Positions 1-33,700 of a DNA stretch of 64,000 bases are shown here, in pieces. A model generated the notes under the pieces. The model was given only the letters and a program-made list of their open reading frames with translations, searched no databases and was not told the DNA's origin. Source of the stretch: Strigamia acuminata (lineage: Eukaryota > Arthropoda > Chilopoda > Geophilomorpha > Linotaeniidae); assembly GCA_949358305.1 (NCBI GenBank), contig OX442321.1, positions 2,108,001 to 2,172,000 of the forward strand. Direction: 5' to 3'. Numbering within the stretch: the stretch's first letter is position 1; the number at the start of each line of letters is the position of its first letter. The position numbers were made by a program, and so were the translations under genes.

Positions 1-73
1 TACTGTTTACTAAATAAAATTAAATGTAACAGTTAGAAATTGTCGAACTAAACACTTGCATATTCGTAATTAC

Positions 74-144
74 CTGTTTTCAGTTATTTCTTCTTCCCTT
101 TCTAGGTTTAGCAGCTCAAGGTGTTTCGCTACGAACTCTTCCAT
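74..144 (-). CDS. IGHMBP2: IGHMBP2-like helicase, first coding exon only
   Basis: The minus strand has an ATG at 144 followed by 23 full codons and a consensus donor (CAG|GTAATT) at 73-72. The peptide begins MEEFVAKHLELLNLEREEEI. This matches the N-terminal helix of IGHMBP2/SMUBP-2, an SF1B 5'-3' RNA/DNA helicase linked to ribosomes, where the human form carries the similar ESFVTKQLDLLELERD. All helicase motifs would lie beyond the left edge. The gene runs in the same direction as its neighbour EFA6, whose 3' end is about 1.2 kb upstream. The call rests on about 20 residues, so identity is likely but not certain. Confidence 0.6.
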
Positions 145-1379
145 GTTATTTTTGCTTCAATGTTGTGAGTAGGGCGCGGCCATTTTGGAAATGTGTTTCC
201 TCGTTTTGATTGGTTAAGGCCGGAAATTGCCATCTAGTGACATTTTGATGAGTGATGGTTTAAAGATGGATTCCCGTTTATTACTTCAGAAATTAAAAAT
301 ATATTTTAAAAACATCATTTTATTTCTCTAGTCTTTATTTATATTAATCCCAAGTGTCATAACTCGAGATAAAAATCTACATAAAAATATTTTAACAGAA
401 AACATTGCAAAAATTTTAGCTAATTTTAATCTTAAATTCTATTTTTTTTTTGTTAATTTTTTTTTCGTTTTGGTTTAGCGTCAATAAAAATTCCTCGATT
501 CTTTTTAAAAGTTTTTGTTACACAGTGGTGCATCGACAACATTTAAAGAAAAAATAAACAAACATCAGATATCTATAAACTCAAAACAAAGGCGAAAAAA
601 TGAAATAAAATTATCTAGAAAAATAAAGAGTAAAAAAAACAGGAATGTTAATAATTAATAACAAACTAAAGAAATTGATTTGACATTTTCAACTTTGGCA
701 CAATTGAAGTACACAATAAAAAATTATCACTTTGCATTTTCCTACGTGTACAAACATAAGTAGTTGAACACGAAAAAATAAAAAAAGCACAATTCGGATG
801 AACTTAGGATTCGATAAACAAATTAAAATTCGCAGCACCAACAACACCTGAAAAAGCTGCCACAAAACCACATTATTGTCAAATACTAACAACTAACAAT
901 CAATATTGAGGAATGAGAGCTTACAAAAACAATGGACAAATCTGCTAAACTAAAAGATATGTTTCGGTTTATTGTCATAGAAAATGGAAATCAAATTAAA
1001 AAATCGGAAAATTTACATTGAAATTGTGGCGACCCTTGAGAAATGGCACGTTTTTCATTCAACAACATACAAAAGATTGATCCCGGAACAAATCTGACGC
1101 TCAAAATAATAATTTAATAATAATAATAATAGAAAAAAAGAAAAAATTAAAAATTCTAGAACGAAATTTGAATTTACAGTTTTGTTAAAAAATACACCAA
1201 AGTGCACAGATGACTGTTTTTAATATAAAAACAATCCACTATCCTTTTTCGACTGAGATACGGCTCCACTGCAAGAGCACTTGAAACTGTTTTTTAATTT
1301 TTTTAATTTTTTTTAAAATTATTTACTTATAATATTTTTTTTCTTCTTAAATTTGTATTTGGATTGCACGATTCGCCTT
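145..1379 (-). other. Spacer: IGHMBP2-like promoter side and EFA6 3' UTR
   Basis: AT-rich and without a convincing coding exon. Minus-strand AATAAA hexamers at 319-324 and 334-339 could end the EFA6 transcript, which would give it a 3' UTR of about 1 kb. The 145-310 part is less AT-rich and probably holds the promoter of the IGHMBP2-like gene. This is inference from position. Confidence 0.4.
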
Positions 1380-21819
<20,440 letters not shown>

Positions 21820-22020
21820 CCTGCAGGGAAATCTCAAATTAATGCTATTACTTATTCAGTTTTGACGTCATCTCGGCTTTGTTAAAACGTTGAGGAACGA
21901 CTGTGGGCCCGATAACGACATCTCGTGACTGGTTTGTTAAGAATAATATCGAGAGAGCAGCTTTGTGGGCTAGTGCAGGGCTCTTCTAGCTCTAATATTT
22001 ATATTCAAGTGGATTTTAAA
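21820..22020. promoter_or_regulatory. Putative bidirectional promoter between EFA6 and sphingosine-1-phosphate lyase
   Basis: The start codons of the two divergent genes (21819 minus, 22021 plus) are only 201 bp apart. No TATA box is obvious on either side. If EFA6 has an extra upstream exon, its start could instead lie inside the lyase gene. Confidence 0.5.
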
Positions 22021-25000
22021 ATGGCTAATGATACTTTAACGGTTTGGTTGGTAAGTTGGATGGATTTTTCGAACGTTTTTATTCTTATTTCGAATCGGAT
22101 CGGTCGCGATCGCGTTTAAACGAGGTTTTATCAAATTTGTAAATACGGATCAGCTGATCGGGTCTCCCCGTTGTCAAAACGAAACGAAACCGTGAAAACT
22201 CGCGTGAAATATAATCAAATTGCAATTCTTTTCTATTTGTTTAATTTTTTCCACTCGGTTAATCGCGGCAGCCATTGTTTGCAAGAATATTATCATCATC
22301 AATCAACGTGATCGCATAATCTGATGTTTTTTTTCTGTTTGATAAAATTTAAATTTGCGTTTTGTTTTAAGGAAATTGCGCAATTTCACGTGGACGAAGT
22401 TCGTGTTGCGGTCAACGATCGTTTCAAATCGTGCGAGCCATTGTGCATCATCGCATCCACAGCTGTTGTTTCGTTTCTACTTATTTGGATTTGGCACTTC
22501 ATATTTCACCAAGAACAAAGTAACAAAAAATAAAATAAAACATTTAATTTAATTGATATATTTTTTTTTTCAGCCTTATGGATCCGTACACGGAATAAGT
22601 TCTTCAAACTAGCACGAAAACTGCCAATGGTCAAAGCAAAACTATCAAAAGAGATCAAAAAAGCGAGGAAATTGATGAACGATGACGTCCAGAAGCAAAA
22701 CGAGGGTTATTCCTTCCTGCAAACACTTCCAGAAAAGGGCTGGAGTAAAGTATAAATTCAAATTCAAAATAGAGAGTTTGCGGGATGCATTTTTCCCTTA
22801 CATTTAAAGACTATACGGTATAAAAATAATGTAAGGGAAAAATGATAAATTAAGTTTTTGCGGGCTGCACATTTCCCTTATCACTACACTATTTCAGCCA
22901 ACTACTTGCAGTTAGTAATTTTGGGCCTAAAAATTTAATTTGGGGGCGTAAATGTGCAAATTTCTGCATAAAATTCCATTATTATGCCTATTAAGTATGG
23001 TTTTGGGCCTAAAATTCAATTTTGGGCCTCACTTATCATTCAAACTACGTACCTACGACTGTGATGTGTTTGATCGGGACAACAAAATAATCGCCATTTG
23101 CAATGGGCGGATCTTACAATATAGTGTTCTCAATTCTGATTGGCTGCGCTATATTTTAATTTAGTGTTGAAAACGATACACTAAAGATTTTTCCCTTACG
23201 ATATGGCACTAAAATAGTGTAAAGTAGAGAAAAATAAGGGAAAAATGCATCGCGCAAACTCTCTAATATTTTTTATTTAAACGCAAAAATTGTAATTTTT
23301 TTAAATTTTAATCCGCGCAGGAAGAAATTATGGAAAAATCAACGAAATGTTTCACTTTGGGGAAAGTCGATTGGAAAAAAGGCAAAGTGTCGGGCGCCGT
23401 TTACAACTATTCGGACGCCCTGAACGAAATAACGAGTTTGGTGTACGGTATGTGCGCGTACACGAACCCTTTGCACCCGGACGTGTTCCCCGGCGTGCGC
23501 AAAATGGAGGCGGAAGTCGTGCGGATGACGTGTAATTTATTTCGCGGCGATTCAAACACGTGCGGCGTGGTAAAATATGAAAATAATAAAATAAATATTT
23601 AATTTCGTGGGATTTAATGCAATTCTGATTTTTAGATGACGAGTGGCGGCACCGAGAGCATCATTCTGGCGTGCAAGGCGTACAGAGAACGTGCATTCGA
23701 CATCGGGATCAAACATCCTGAAATCGTGGCGCCCGTGACGGCTCACTGCGCGTTCGACAAAGCGGCTCATCTGATGCGCATGAAAATCAAGCACGTTCCG
23801 GTCGATCCGGTCACGATGAAAGCCGACATGAAGCAATTCCGGAAGTACATCACGGGAAATACGTGCATGGTACATTTAAAACCATCAAAATCAGCATCAA
23901 AACCTGCAGAAAACTTATTTAAATCAAAACACCGAAAATTATACTTCTTAACTGCAATAATTCAGATACATAAATGCAATTTTTATTTTAAAAATTCAAG
24001 AAAATGGACATTTTTATCTTGAAAATGCAAGAAAATGCACATTTTTACCTTAAAAATGCAAGAAAATGCAAATTTTTACCTTAAAAATGCAAGAAAATGC
24101 CCATTTTTGCTTTGAAAATGCGAGAAAATGCACATTTTTACCTTAAAATTACACTTTTTATCTTAAAAATGCAAGTAAATGCACTTTCTTTACCTTAAAA
24201 ATGCACTTTTTACCTTAAAAATGCACTTTTTACCTTAAAAATGCACTTTTTACCTTAAAAATGCACTTTTTACCTTAAAAATGCACATTTTTACCTTAAA
24301 AATGCACATTTTTACCTTAAAAATGCACATTTTTACCTTAAAAATGCACATTTTTACCTTAAAAATGCACTTTTTTCCTTAAAAATGCAGGAAAATGCAC
24401 TTTCTTTACCTTAAAAATGCAAGAAATTGCACTTTTTCCCTTAAAAATGCAGGCAAATGCACATTCTTTAACAAAATGTTTCTATTTGTAGTTGGTTGGT
24501 TCGGCTCCGCAATTCCCTCACGGCGCGATAGATCCGATCGAAGACATTTGCAAGGCACGTTTTCTTACACCAAATGTATCGTATTAATGGCTGTTACTGG
24601 TTAATTTTCCTTCAGTTGGGCCTCAAATACAACATCCCGGTGCACGTTGACGCTTGTTTGGGAGGATTTCTCATTCCATTCATGGAAGAAGCTGGTTTTC
24701 CCATAAGGCCCTTCGATTTCCGTTTACCAGCTGTGACCAGCATATCCGCAGACACCCACAAAGTAGAAAAGAAAAGGAAGAGAAGAGAGATTGCAATATT
24801 TTCAATTTGTATCGCTTTTTAGTACGGCTCCGCTCCTAAAGGTTCGTCGGTGTTGATGTATCGGAATGTGTCGTACAGGCATTATCAGTTTTTCGTGCAG
24901 CCGAATTGGCCGGGCGGTATTTACGCGTCTCCGGGCTTACCAGGTAGAGTTTGGTCATTTTATTTGGGGTTGAGGAAGTGTGGTGACTGGTGATGGTTTT

Positions 25001-26213
25001 ATAATTTTAGGTAGTCGTGCTGGTGGGATAATTGCAGCTTGTTGGGCTGCAATGACGTTCCTTGGTCGTGATGGATATGTAGAGAATTGTAGGAAGATCA
25101 TTCAGACAGCGAATAAAATCGAAAAAGGGTAAATATTCTTTTGCGAAATTATTATTAGATTTTTTGCTTAATTTTAAGTTATTTTCGGAAATTTTTTGTG
25201 TCGATAAATTATTATAAAATTTTGATAAATTTCAACAAATTTGTATAATTTTTTGATAAATTTCTACAAATTTTTATTACATTTTGATAAATTTCAACAA
25301 ATTTGTACAATTTTTTTTATAAATTTTAACAAATTTTTATAAAATTTTTATAAATTTTTACAAATACTAATGAAATTATGATAAATTTCTCCAAATTTTT
25401 ATGAAATTCATCAAAAATTTCGACAAAATTTCAGAAATTCATCAAAAATTTCGACAAAATTTCAGAAATTCATCAAAAATTTCGACAAAATTTCAGAAAT
25501 TCATCAAAATTTTCGACAAAATTTCTGAAAATCATCAAAAATTTAAACAAAATTTCAGAAATTCATCAAAATTTTCGACAAAATTTCTGAAATTCATCAA
25601 AAATTTAAACAAAATTTCAGAAATTTTAATAAATTCCGACAAATTTTTTAAAAATTTTAAATTTTAAAAATAAAAATAAAAATTTACCAAATCCTTACCT
25701 CCCGTTATTAGTTTGCGAGAAATGCCCGACCTAAAAATCATCGGTAAACCCGAAGTGAGCGTCATCGCATTCGGCTCGGACAAATTCAACATTTACATGT
25801 TATCAGACTCACTCCACAAACGCGGCTGGAGTTTAAACGCCTTGCAGTTCCCATCCTGGTACCAAAAACTAAAAAAAAAAAATTTCATCTCTACCATTAA
25901 AAAAAAATTCATTTTAGTATCCATCTATGCGTGACATTCATGCACACTGCCGACGGAGTAGCCGATGCATTCCTAAACGAAGTCCGCGAGTGCACGGCCA
26001 TCATAATGAAAGATCCAACAGCCGACGCTGTTGGCAAAGTGAGAAAAATAAAATAAAATAAAAATATTTTTTTATGTTAAATTAATTTTAAATTTCCAGG
26101 CTGCAATTTACGGATTATCGCAAACAATTCCTGATCGAAACATTGTGTCGGAACTTGCGTGGACGTTTCTAGATTCGTGTTACATCACATCGTTCGATTC
26201 TGAAACCGAATAA
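22021..26213 (+). CDS. Sply: Sphingosine-1-phosphate lyase
   Basis: Twelve in-phase exons: 22021-22050, 22372-22519, 22574-22749, 23321-23569, 23636-23869, 24492-24554, 24616-24762, 24823-24943, 25011-25128, 25712-25858, 25918-26038, 26100-26213; 555 residues (human enzyme 568). It is a PLP enzyme of the ER membrane that cleaves sphingosine-1-phosphate to a C16 aldehyde and phosphoethanolamine. Visible marks: one membrane helix (about 35-55, [19 protein letters not shown]); [57 protein letters not shown]; and the PLP lysine in SADTHK (K349), the last codon of exon 7. The intron after exon 6 has a GC donor (CAAG|GCACGT at 24555), required because the next exon enters in phase 0. Introns 5 and 9 carry minisatellites and intron 3 a MITE. 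Confidence 0.96.
22771..23264. mobile_element. 494 bp element with 30 bp terminal inverted repeats in a lyase intron
   Basis: The left repeat 22771-22800 begins agagagtttgcgggatgcat and the right repeat 23235-23264 is its reverse complement with one mismatch. Inside, at about 22830-22880, a diverged second pair of ends (taagggaaaaat, tttgcgggctgcacatttcc) suggests an older nested copy. No transposase. Confidence 0.9.
24010..24475. repeat. Minisatellite, about 20-30 bp unit (ttaccttaaaaatgcacttt)
   Basis: Tandem copies fill the lyase intron between exons ending 23869 and starting 24492. Longer early copies (with aagaaaatgcac) shorten to a compact 20 bp unit in the middle, then lengthen again. 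Confidence 0.9.
25150..25672. repeat. Minisatellite, about 30 bp unit (aaattcatcaaaaatttcga)
   Basis: Tandem copies in the lyase intron between exons 25128 and 25712. The early part is degenerate (ttttgataaatttctacaaa) and the later part is nearly regular with the unit continuing caaaatttcag. Confidence 0.9.
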
Positions 26214-27745
26214 ATCCGCCTAAAATGAACGTATCACCGATTACATTGTTTAGTAATAATTGGTTGGACGCACTGTATACTTAATTCGCACTACGTGCAC
26301 CGAATCGCAACGAATTTAATTGCAGCGAATTTATTTTGTTTTGTAATCACTGTAGGAATCAGTGACGTAATCAACTCGTTGGGGCTGGAGGCCGAAGGGA
26401 GTTTTTGGAATGTATAAATTTTAGTAACATTGGAAATTATTTGGTCAATAACTAGAATTTTTTTTTATAAAAGTTTCGATAATTCGTAGTTTATGGTGAA
26501 TTATAAGAAAATTTCGACAAAATTGTACGAGAATTGATAAGTTTAGACAAAATAAATGAGAAATTTTGGATAATTTCGACAAATTTATGGAAAAATAATA
26601 AAATTCTAGAAAATTTAAGAAAATTTTAACCAATTTCAACAATATTCGATCAATTTTCATCAATTTTTAAGAAATTTCGAACAAAATTTCAAACTAATAA
26701 ATCAATTCTTAAGAAATATAGAATTAAGTCAATTCTCAAATTTTCAAGAAATTTCTAAGTAAATCCATCAATTTTCAAGAAATTACTAAGAAAATGATCA
26801 AATTTCAACAAATCTCTAAGTAAATCCATCAATTTTCAAGAAATTACTAAGAAAATGATCAAATTTCAACAAATTTCTAAGAAAAATAATCAAATTTCAA
26901 CAAATTTCTAAGAAAATCGATCAATCTTCAACAAATTTCTAAATAAATTGATCAATTTTCAACAAATTTCTAAGTAAATCGATCAATTTCAACAAATTTC
27001 TAAGAAAATCGATCAATTTCAACAATTTTCTAAGAAAAGTCAAACAAATTTGATCAATTTTCAACAATTTTCTAAGAAAAGTCAAACAAATTTGATCAAT
27101 TTTCAACAATTTTCTAAGAAAAGTCAAACAAATTTGATCAATTTTCAACAAATTTCTAAGAAAATTAATCAATTTTCAACAAATTCAATAAATCCAGTTT
27201 CACATTCCAAAACCCAAAATTCCATTCGACCTCCCCCGCCAAATCGCCAAACAACCTCAAACCTCCGTGCCTTCTCCCCAACCCTTCCTCCACTCCTTAT
27301 TTAATAAAACCAACTTAGATCTCCAATTCTCTAAGCTAATAATTGTACTTTATTTAAAATCAATAAGCGCGGTGTACAAATAAACATCCGTTATTCATAT
27401 AAATCAACTATTTTCTCGCTACACACTACAAAAATATTACCGTGTACGTCAAATATTAAAGTCATACAAACAATTTACAATACAAGTATGAGTCGGAGTA
27501 AAAACAGGCCATCGATCGACACCTTCGCACAACCATCAAATTTGGCACCAACAACAACGAATTTCGACAACCAAAACAAAAAAAAAATAATAATAATTTT
27601 ATATATTCGACATTTCGGGGTCATCGTCAAAGTTCATCCAAATACGAACGAAAAACGCACAAATTTTAAAAAATAATCACTCTAGCGTTTGTTACAAACA
27701 CAAAAAGGGAGGAAAAGAAATTAAAAAAAATATCTCGGCAACGCT
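26214..27745. other. Convergent 3' ends of lyase and SF1 with a minisatellite
   Basis: No coding exon. From about 26440 to 27185 there are tandem aaatttctaagaaaatcgat / ttcaacaa units (about 30 bp). A plus-strand AATAAA at 27303-27308 may serve the lyase. A minus-strand AATAAA at 27349-27354 may serve SF1. The two signals are about 40 bp apart. Confidence 0.7.
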
Positions 27746-30700
27746 CTAACTCGGAGGCGGCGGCGGTGGAGCCGCCAGTAGATTCGGGAGCCCCGCTTGC
27801 GCCAGAGCGTTTAAATCGACGACCGAAGAGCCGGCCTGTGTTTGTTGCGGGGGCGGCGGGACCGAGCCGGGCAGCGGGGGCTGCACGGGAGGCGGCGGGA
27901 CGCCCATGAAACTCTGCTGCCACATGGGCATGCCGGGTCGGGGTGGCGGAACGGGCGACGGCGGTGGGACGCCTCCGACGGGGGGTTGCTGCCAAGGGGG
28001 ACCGACTGAAACGAAGTAATCTGCATTTGAGTGTGAGTGGGTTGTCCAGGGTTGGTTAGCTTGCGGGGGTTCACCTTGTTGCTGCATCCAGGGCATGGCC
28101 ATTGCGCCGGGCGGTTGGCTGCCTGGTGGTGGTGGTGGCGGTTGGAGGAGCATTGGAGGTGGGACTCCGCCGTATGGCATTGTGCCGGGTGGGTGCGTTT
28201 GGGCTTGCCAGTGGTGCATGGTGGGGGCGCCGGAGACTGGAGATGAGACTGGTTGAGGGGAAGCGCCGGGTGGTGGTGGTTGCTGTGGAAATAAATTGAG
28301 AAAATTGTAAATTCTTGAGAAAAAATTGAAAAAATTGTAATTTTTCAAGAAAAAATTGTGAAAATTGTAATTTTTCAAGATAAAATTGAAAAAATTGTAA
28401 TTTTTCAAGATAATAGTGAGAAAATTGTAATTTTTCAAGATAATATTGAGAAAATTGTAATTTTTCAAGATAAAATTGAAAGAATTGTAATTTTTCAAGA
28501 TAATATTGAGAAAATTGTAATTTTTCAAGATAAAATTGAAAGAATTGTAATTTTTCAAGATAATATTGAGAAAATTGTAATTTTTCAAGATAAAATTGAA
28601 AGAATTGTAATTTTTCAAGATAAAATTGAAAAAATTGTAATTTTTCAAGATAATATTGAGAAAATTGTAATTTTTCAAGAAATTATTGAGAAAATTGTAA
28701 TTTTTCAAGATAATATTGAGAAAATTGTAATTTTTCAAGATAAAATTGAAAGAATTGTAATTTTTCAAGAAAAAATTGAGAAAATTGTAATTTTTCAAGA
28801 AAAAGTTGAGAAAATTGTAATTTTTAAAAGAGAAATTTAAAATTTTTCAAAAAAGTTGAAAAAATCGAAATTTCTGCAGAAAAATTTGAAATTTTTCAAA
28901 AAAGTTGAAAAAATCGAAATTTCTGCAGAAAAATTTGAAAAACAAAATCGAAATTTCTACAGAAAAATTTGAGAAAATTGAAAATAAATAATATTTTAAA
29001 GAACAAATAATTTTTTTTTTTTAAATTCTATTCTCTTCAATTGTAAACAAAAATCCTTTTCCACTCTCATAATTACCAAACTAGGTGGAGCTCCTGTGCC
29101 AGGTGGCGCCATAACGGGCCTTGGCGGTCCTTGAGGCATTATCGGTGGCCCCACGCCCGGCATTCCAAGCGATCCTTTATTTGGTGGCGGTGGTCCCTCT
29201 CCCAATTCAGCCATAAGCGACATATACTAAAAAAAAAAAAAAATTAAAATCAAAAAAAATAAACAAAAAACTCCATCAATTTCTACCTCTTCGTCAATTT
29301 TGGACTTATCAACGCCGTTTCCGCCCGGAAACACATTTCCAGGCCTCTTCTCCCGACAATCCTTGGCAATGTGTCCAGCCCCACCACAATTCGTACAAAT
29401 CACATTGTTGGTCACATTAGGCTTATCCGGGCACTGCCAACTCTTGTGGGTGACCGCGCCGCAATTGGAACAGCGTGGCCCGTCGTTTTCCCGCAACGTG
29501 CCGTTGAGCAAAGCCAATTCGCGAAGCTGCATCCGTCGTAAATCGTTCTGGCCCTCGGGTACCTCGACCCCTTGCCGGATTATTTCTTTTATCTGTTAAA
29601 AACAAAAGTGTTAGCGGCAAATTCAAAGAAAAACTCGCATTTCTTCACCTTTTCGACGGCTTTCTTCACGCTTTCGGGATTATTCGCGGTCACGTAGGCG
29701 TGTAGCGGTTCGTCCTCGCCGGGCAGTGGCTGCCCGTCCTTCCTGCCCACTTTGCCTTCCTTCACGGAACCTTTTCCCCGAATGATGATTTTAGCTCCAG
29801 TCTGTGAAAAATTAATTTTAGTTGATTGATAAACATGAGATTTGATAAAACCTACTTCTTTTTCCATAGCTTTCAAAGTATTTCCTCGGGGTCCAATAAG
29901 CAAACCCACAAAATTAATATCAGGATGTTCCTCTTGTGGAATCATCACTTTGTCACTCACTCGAACGACTGGCGGCCTAAAACAAAAATATTTTTTATTC
30001 AAAAACATTCATTTTATATTATTTGCGTTAGTAAATTTACATTCATTTTGCTAGTTTCACTATTTTAGTCTCACAAATGCATGTTTAATGTATAAAAATG
30101 GCCAATTTAGACTAAAAAACGTAATTTTTAGAAATATTTAATCGCAAAAATGCTCATTTTATACTAAAAATGCCATTTTTAGACCCATTTAATCATAAAA
30201 CTGGTCTTTTCAGACCTATTTTATATTAAAATAATCATTTTAGACCTTTTTAATTGCAAAAATAGTCTTTTATAGACATATTTAATTGCAAAAATAGTCT
30301 TTTTAGACATATTTAATTGCAAAAATAGTCTTTTTAGACATATTTAATTGCAAAAATAGTCTTTTTAAACATATTTAATTGCAAAAGTAGTCTTTTTAAA
30401 CATATTTAATTGCAAAAATAATTGTTTTAGACAATAAAAAATTTTTTATATGCCAAAACAGTCATTTTAGACAAAAATTATGTTATTTATATTGAAAAAA
30501 GCACAAAAACAATGTTTTTTCCATATTTGCTATCGCAGGGTATCGTAATCTAATTTACTTGTAATCAGCCGGTGGTTTGAAATCCGAATTCACATCATAC
30601 ATGTGAATAATCAATTGATGCCGCTCATCTTCCAATTTCTTTCTGGTGCGATATTCTCTCGTATTCAACCGTTTCCCTTCATTATTGTAAATCGGTTCCG

Positions 30701-33700
30701 GAGACGGCGATCTGAAAAAACAAAAGAAAATCCTACAATTCATGACAATTCCAAAAAAAAAAAAAAATTAAAAAAAAAAAAAAAAAAAAAAACATTTTAT
30801 TTTGTAATTTTTCTTTCTTTTTAATAAATTTTAATCAAATTAACTTTAATCTTTATCAACAAAGCATTAATTTTAATTTTAACTTGCAGAAATAATTCAT
30901 TTAAACTTTCAAAAAAAAAAAAACATTTAAATATTTAACTAAAATTTAACATTTTTCTCCAAATTTTGATATAATTTAAATAAAAAAAAAATTTAAATCT
31001 TTTTTTTTATATATTAATCCTCCTCTTACAATGTTTGTAGAACTGCCAATTTAATAATTCTGACCAACCCAAAACCCCTAAATATTTTAAATATCAATAA
31101 ATGTGTCCTGAAAAAGTCTATTAGTATATATAAACACTGTAAGAAAGAGGTTTTTAATTATTAAAATGCTTGCTTGTGGGTCCCTGTAAAGGATTTTGTA
31201 TTATAAATTTAGTATAAAAAAATGTGTGTCACCTAAAGGGCAAATCAAGTATTAGAGTAAATAAAAACCAATTGGGCTTCAACACAAAAAATAAAAAATT
31301 GCATTAAGATTTTCTTTTCTGCAATTAACAATGTCTGCACTTCCTGTGGAACAGACATCACATAAAATTAAAAAAAAAACAAAAAAATAGGTATCAAGAT
31401 TCATTATGGACATTTTAGTGTCGTATTTACTAAAAATTCTTCAAAATTAGAAGATTTTGCCAATTATTTTTTGCATTTCCCCAAAATCTCGCCTCCAACT
31501 GCCATCTTCCTACAATAATTTAATTTTTAGACCATTCTAACTCGATATCACCGTAATAAACCAATCAGAACCTCAACAATTCATTTCCCAAACGTATTTA
31601 TTACGTCAGAATTCTCGGCAGCGTGATTGGCCGTTGGGTTTTTGTTGAAAATGGCGGACACGGTTCGAGTGTGATCACCGATTAAACTCATTAAAAAATC
31701 TAAATAAACATTAAGAGTGTCAAATTAAAATTATTCCTTCATTTTTTTGTGTCACATTCACGCCACCTAACTGCAAAAATATTAACTAATCTACATTCTA
31801 CAAACAACTTTAGAGCTACACGCCGCAGAGACGACACTAGATTAAATTCGAACCCCCAAGAGACACGAACCTTCATTCTATCTGAAAATTATATTGTGCG
31901 AACGAGCACAAAGACAAATTAGAACCCAACGTCTCATTCTACTTTCTTCCCCCCTCCCAAGAAAATCCAATATTTTCCTTGGCTGCATTTCAACACTTAA
32001 CAATAAATGACTAGGGATTTCACTCTAACTAAAATAGCGCCATAGAATTTAGCTGTAAAATGCTCAAATTACGATTTTCTTTCTTTATCTGGGTGCCAAC
32101 TGCTAAATAAACCCGAATTTTCATTTAAAAAACCCTCTATCAAATTAATTTGATAAAATTATAAGAAAATCACTTGTTAAAATTATAATTTCGTGATTTT
32201 CCCCTCTACAAATGGAGAATATCTATTTAATCCTTTTTCGGCATTTAATCCGAGCACTGCAAGTGCGTTCAAATTGGTTAAGAAAAATGTGCTTAAATTA
32301 GTTCTTTTTACGTCATATTTTACTTAATTGAGCCCATTTATTTCGCTAAAACGATGCGACTGGCAATTTGAACGCACCTACTTATTATCTATGATTATTT
32401 ATATTTTTTCCCCGTACTAATTTGACTTTGATTAATGTTAAATAATAACATAGTGTTATATTTTCTTTAGAATAAGATTAATTTAGGCAATTGCTCGTCT
32501 AGAACTAATGTAAACACATGGATTCGCACTACGATCTCACAAATCACAATCTACATTGAAAAAATTGTAAAACTTCAATTTCCTATGCATAATAAAAAGA
32601 ATTAAATGACAATTTAAATAACGCTATTCTTTCCAAAAGACTGATAAATTAAATTACATCTATGGACGAAATTTAGCAACTTTTCTCGAATTATAAGCCG
32701 AATTACGCGTTAAGGATCGGCCGTCCATCGGAACAGTCCGTACCAAAGTAAGAATAGCAAGTTTAAATTGTCTTTAATTCTTTTTATACACTTCAAAAAT
32801 GTATTTTGTGATTGGTTTAGTGCGAATCCACCTTCAGTAATGCTTAAAAACCTGAAAAAATCTAATAAAATTCAATATTTTGCTTATTAGAAACCCGGCC
32901 CCTAACCGAGACCCATTTTAAACATATTCCTAGCTATAGCCCGACTTACTCTTTGCTTTATAATATCAAAAAAAAAAAAAAAAAAAAAATCTTAAAAATT
33001 AAAAGTAAGTAGAGAAAACCGTATTAATTCGTGTGAAAGAAGTTGACACTGCGTCAGTTCAAACCTTTCTTCAGGGTTTGGCGGGATTCCCAGGTCACCT
33101 GTACGAAGCCGTCGACTGATTTCCTCTATCTGAAGTTGTACTGAAAGAAAGTGGGTTAGAAACGGGGAGAAACCCCAAAATTAACTTTCTGTCTTTTTAA
33201 ATTTAAAATAAAAACAAACAAATAAATAAATATAAAAATTACACGTTTATCTATATACACGTTTTTAAACAACACAAACAAAAAAAAATCATTAAAAATC
33301 AAAACGTCCTAAACTAATAAATAAAAAACAAAAATAAATAAATAAATAAAATGGCTACCAATAATTAGAAATAATAAATAAATAATTATTTTTTGAAATC
33401 ATTTTTTTTCCTGAAATAAATCCTTATTTTATAAGTTTTAAAAATTATTAATATTATTATTATATAATGTAATTATACTTATCCTTGGAAATGATAAACA
33501 AAAAAACAAAAACGAAGAGAAAAAAATGAATATTTCTACACTAGATTAAAGACACTTACATAAATAAGCTTTCTCTTGATCCTTGCTCAAGTTGCCGGGC
33601 AAAACAGTGGGCATTCCGGGAATGAATGTTTTGTCTTTCTCGTCGCCGCCCCAACGACTACGGCGCTTTTTTTTCGATCCGGACGAGTCTGACAGAGTCG

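Noticed and set aside
28358-28840. 160-codon open frame through the SF1 intron array on the plus strand
   Set aside because: Pure repeat translation (KIVIFQD units). Open only because the period is a multiple of three.
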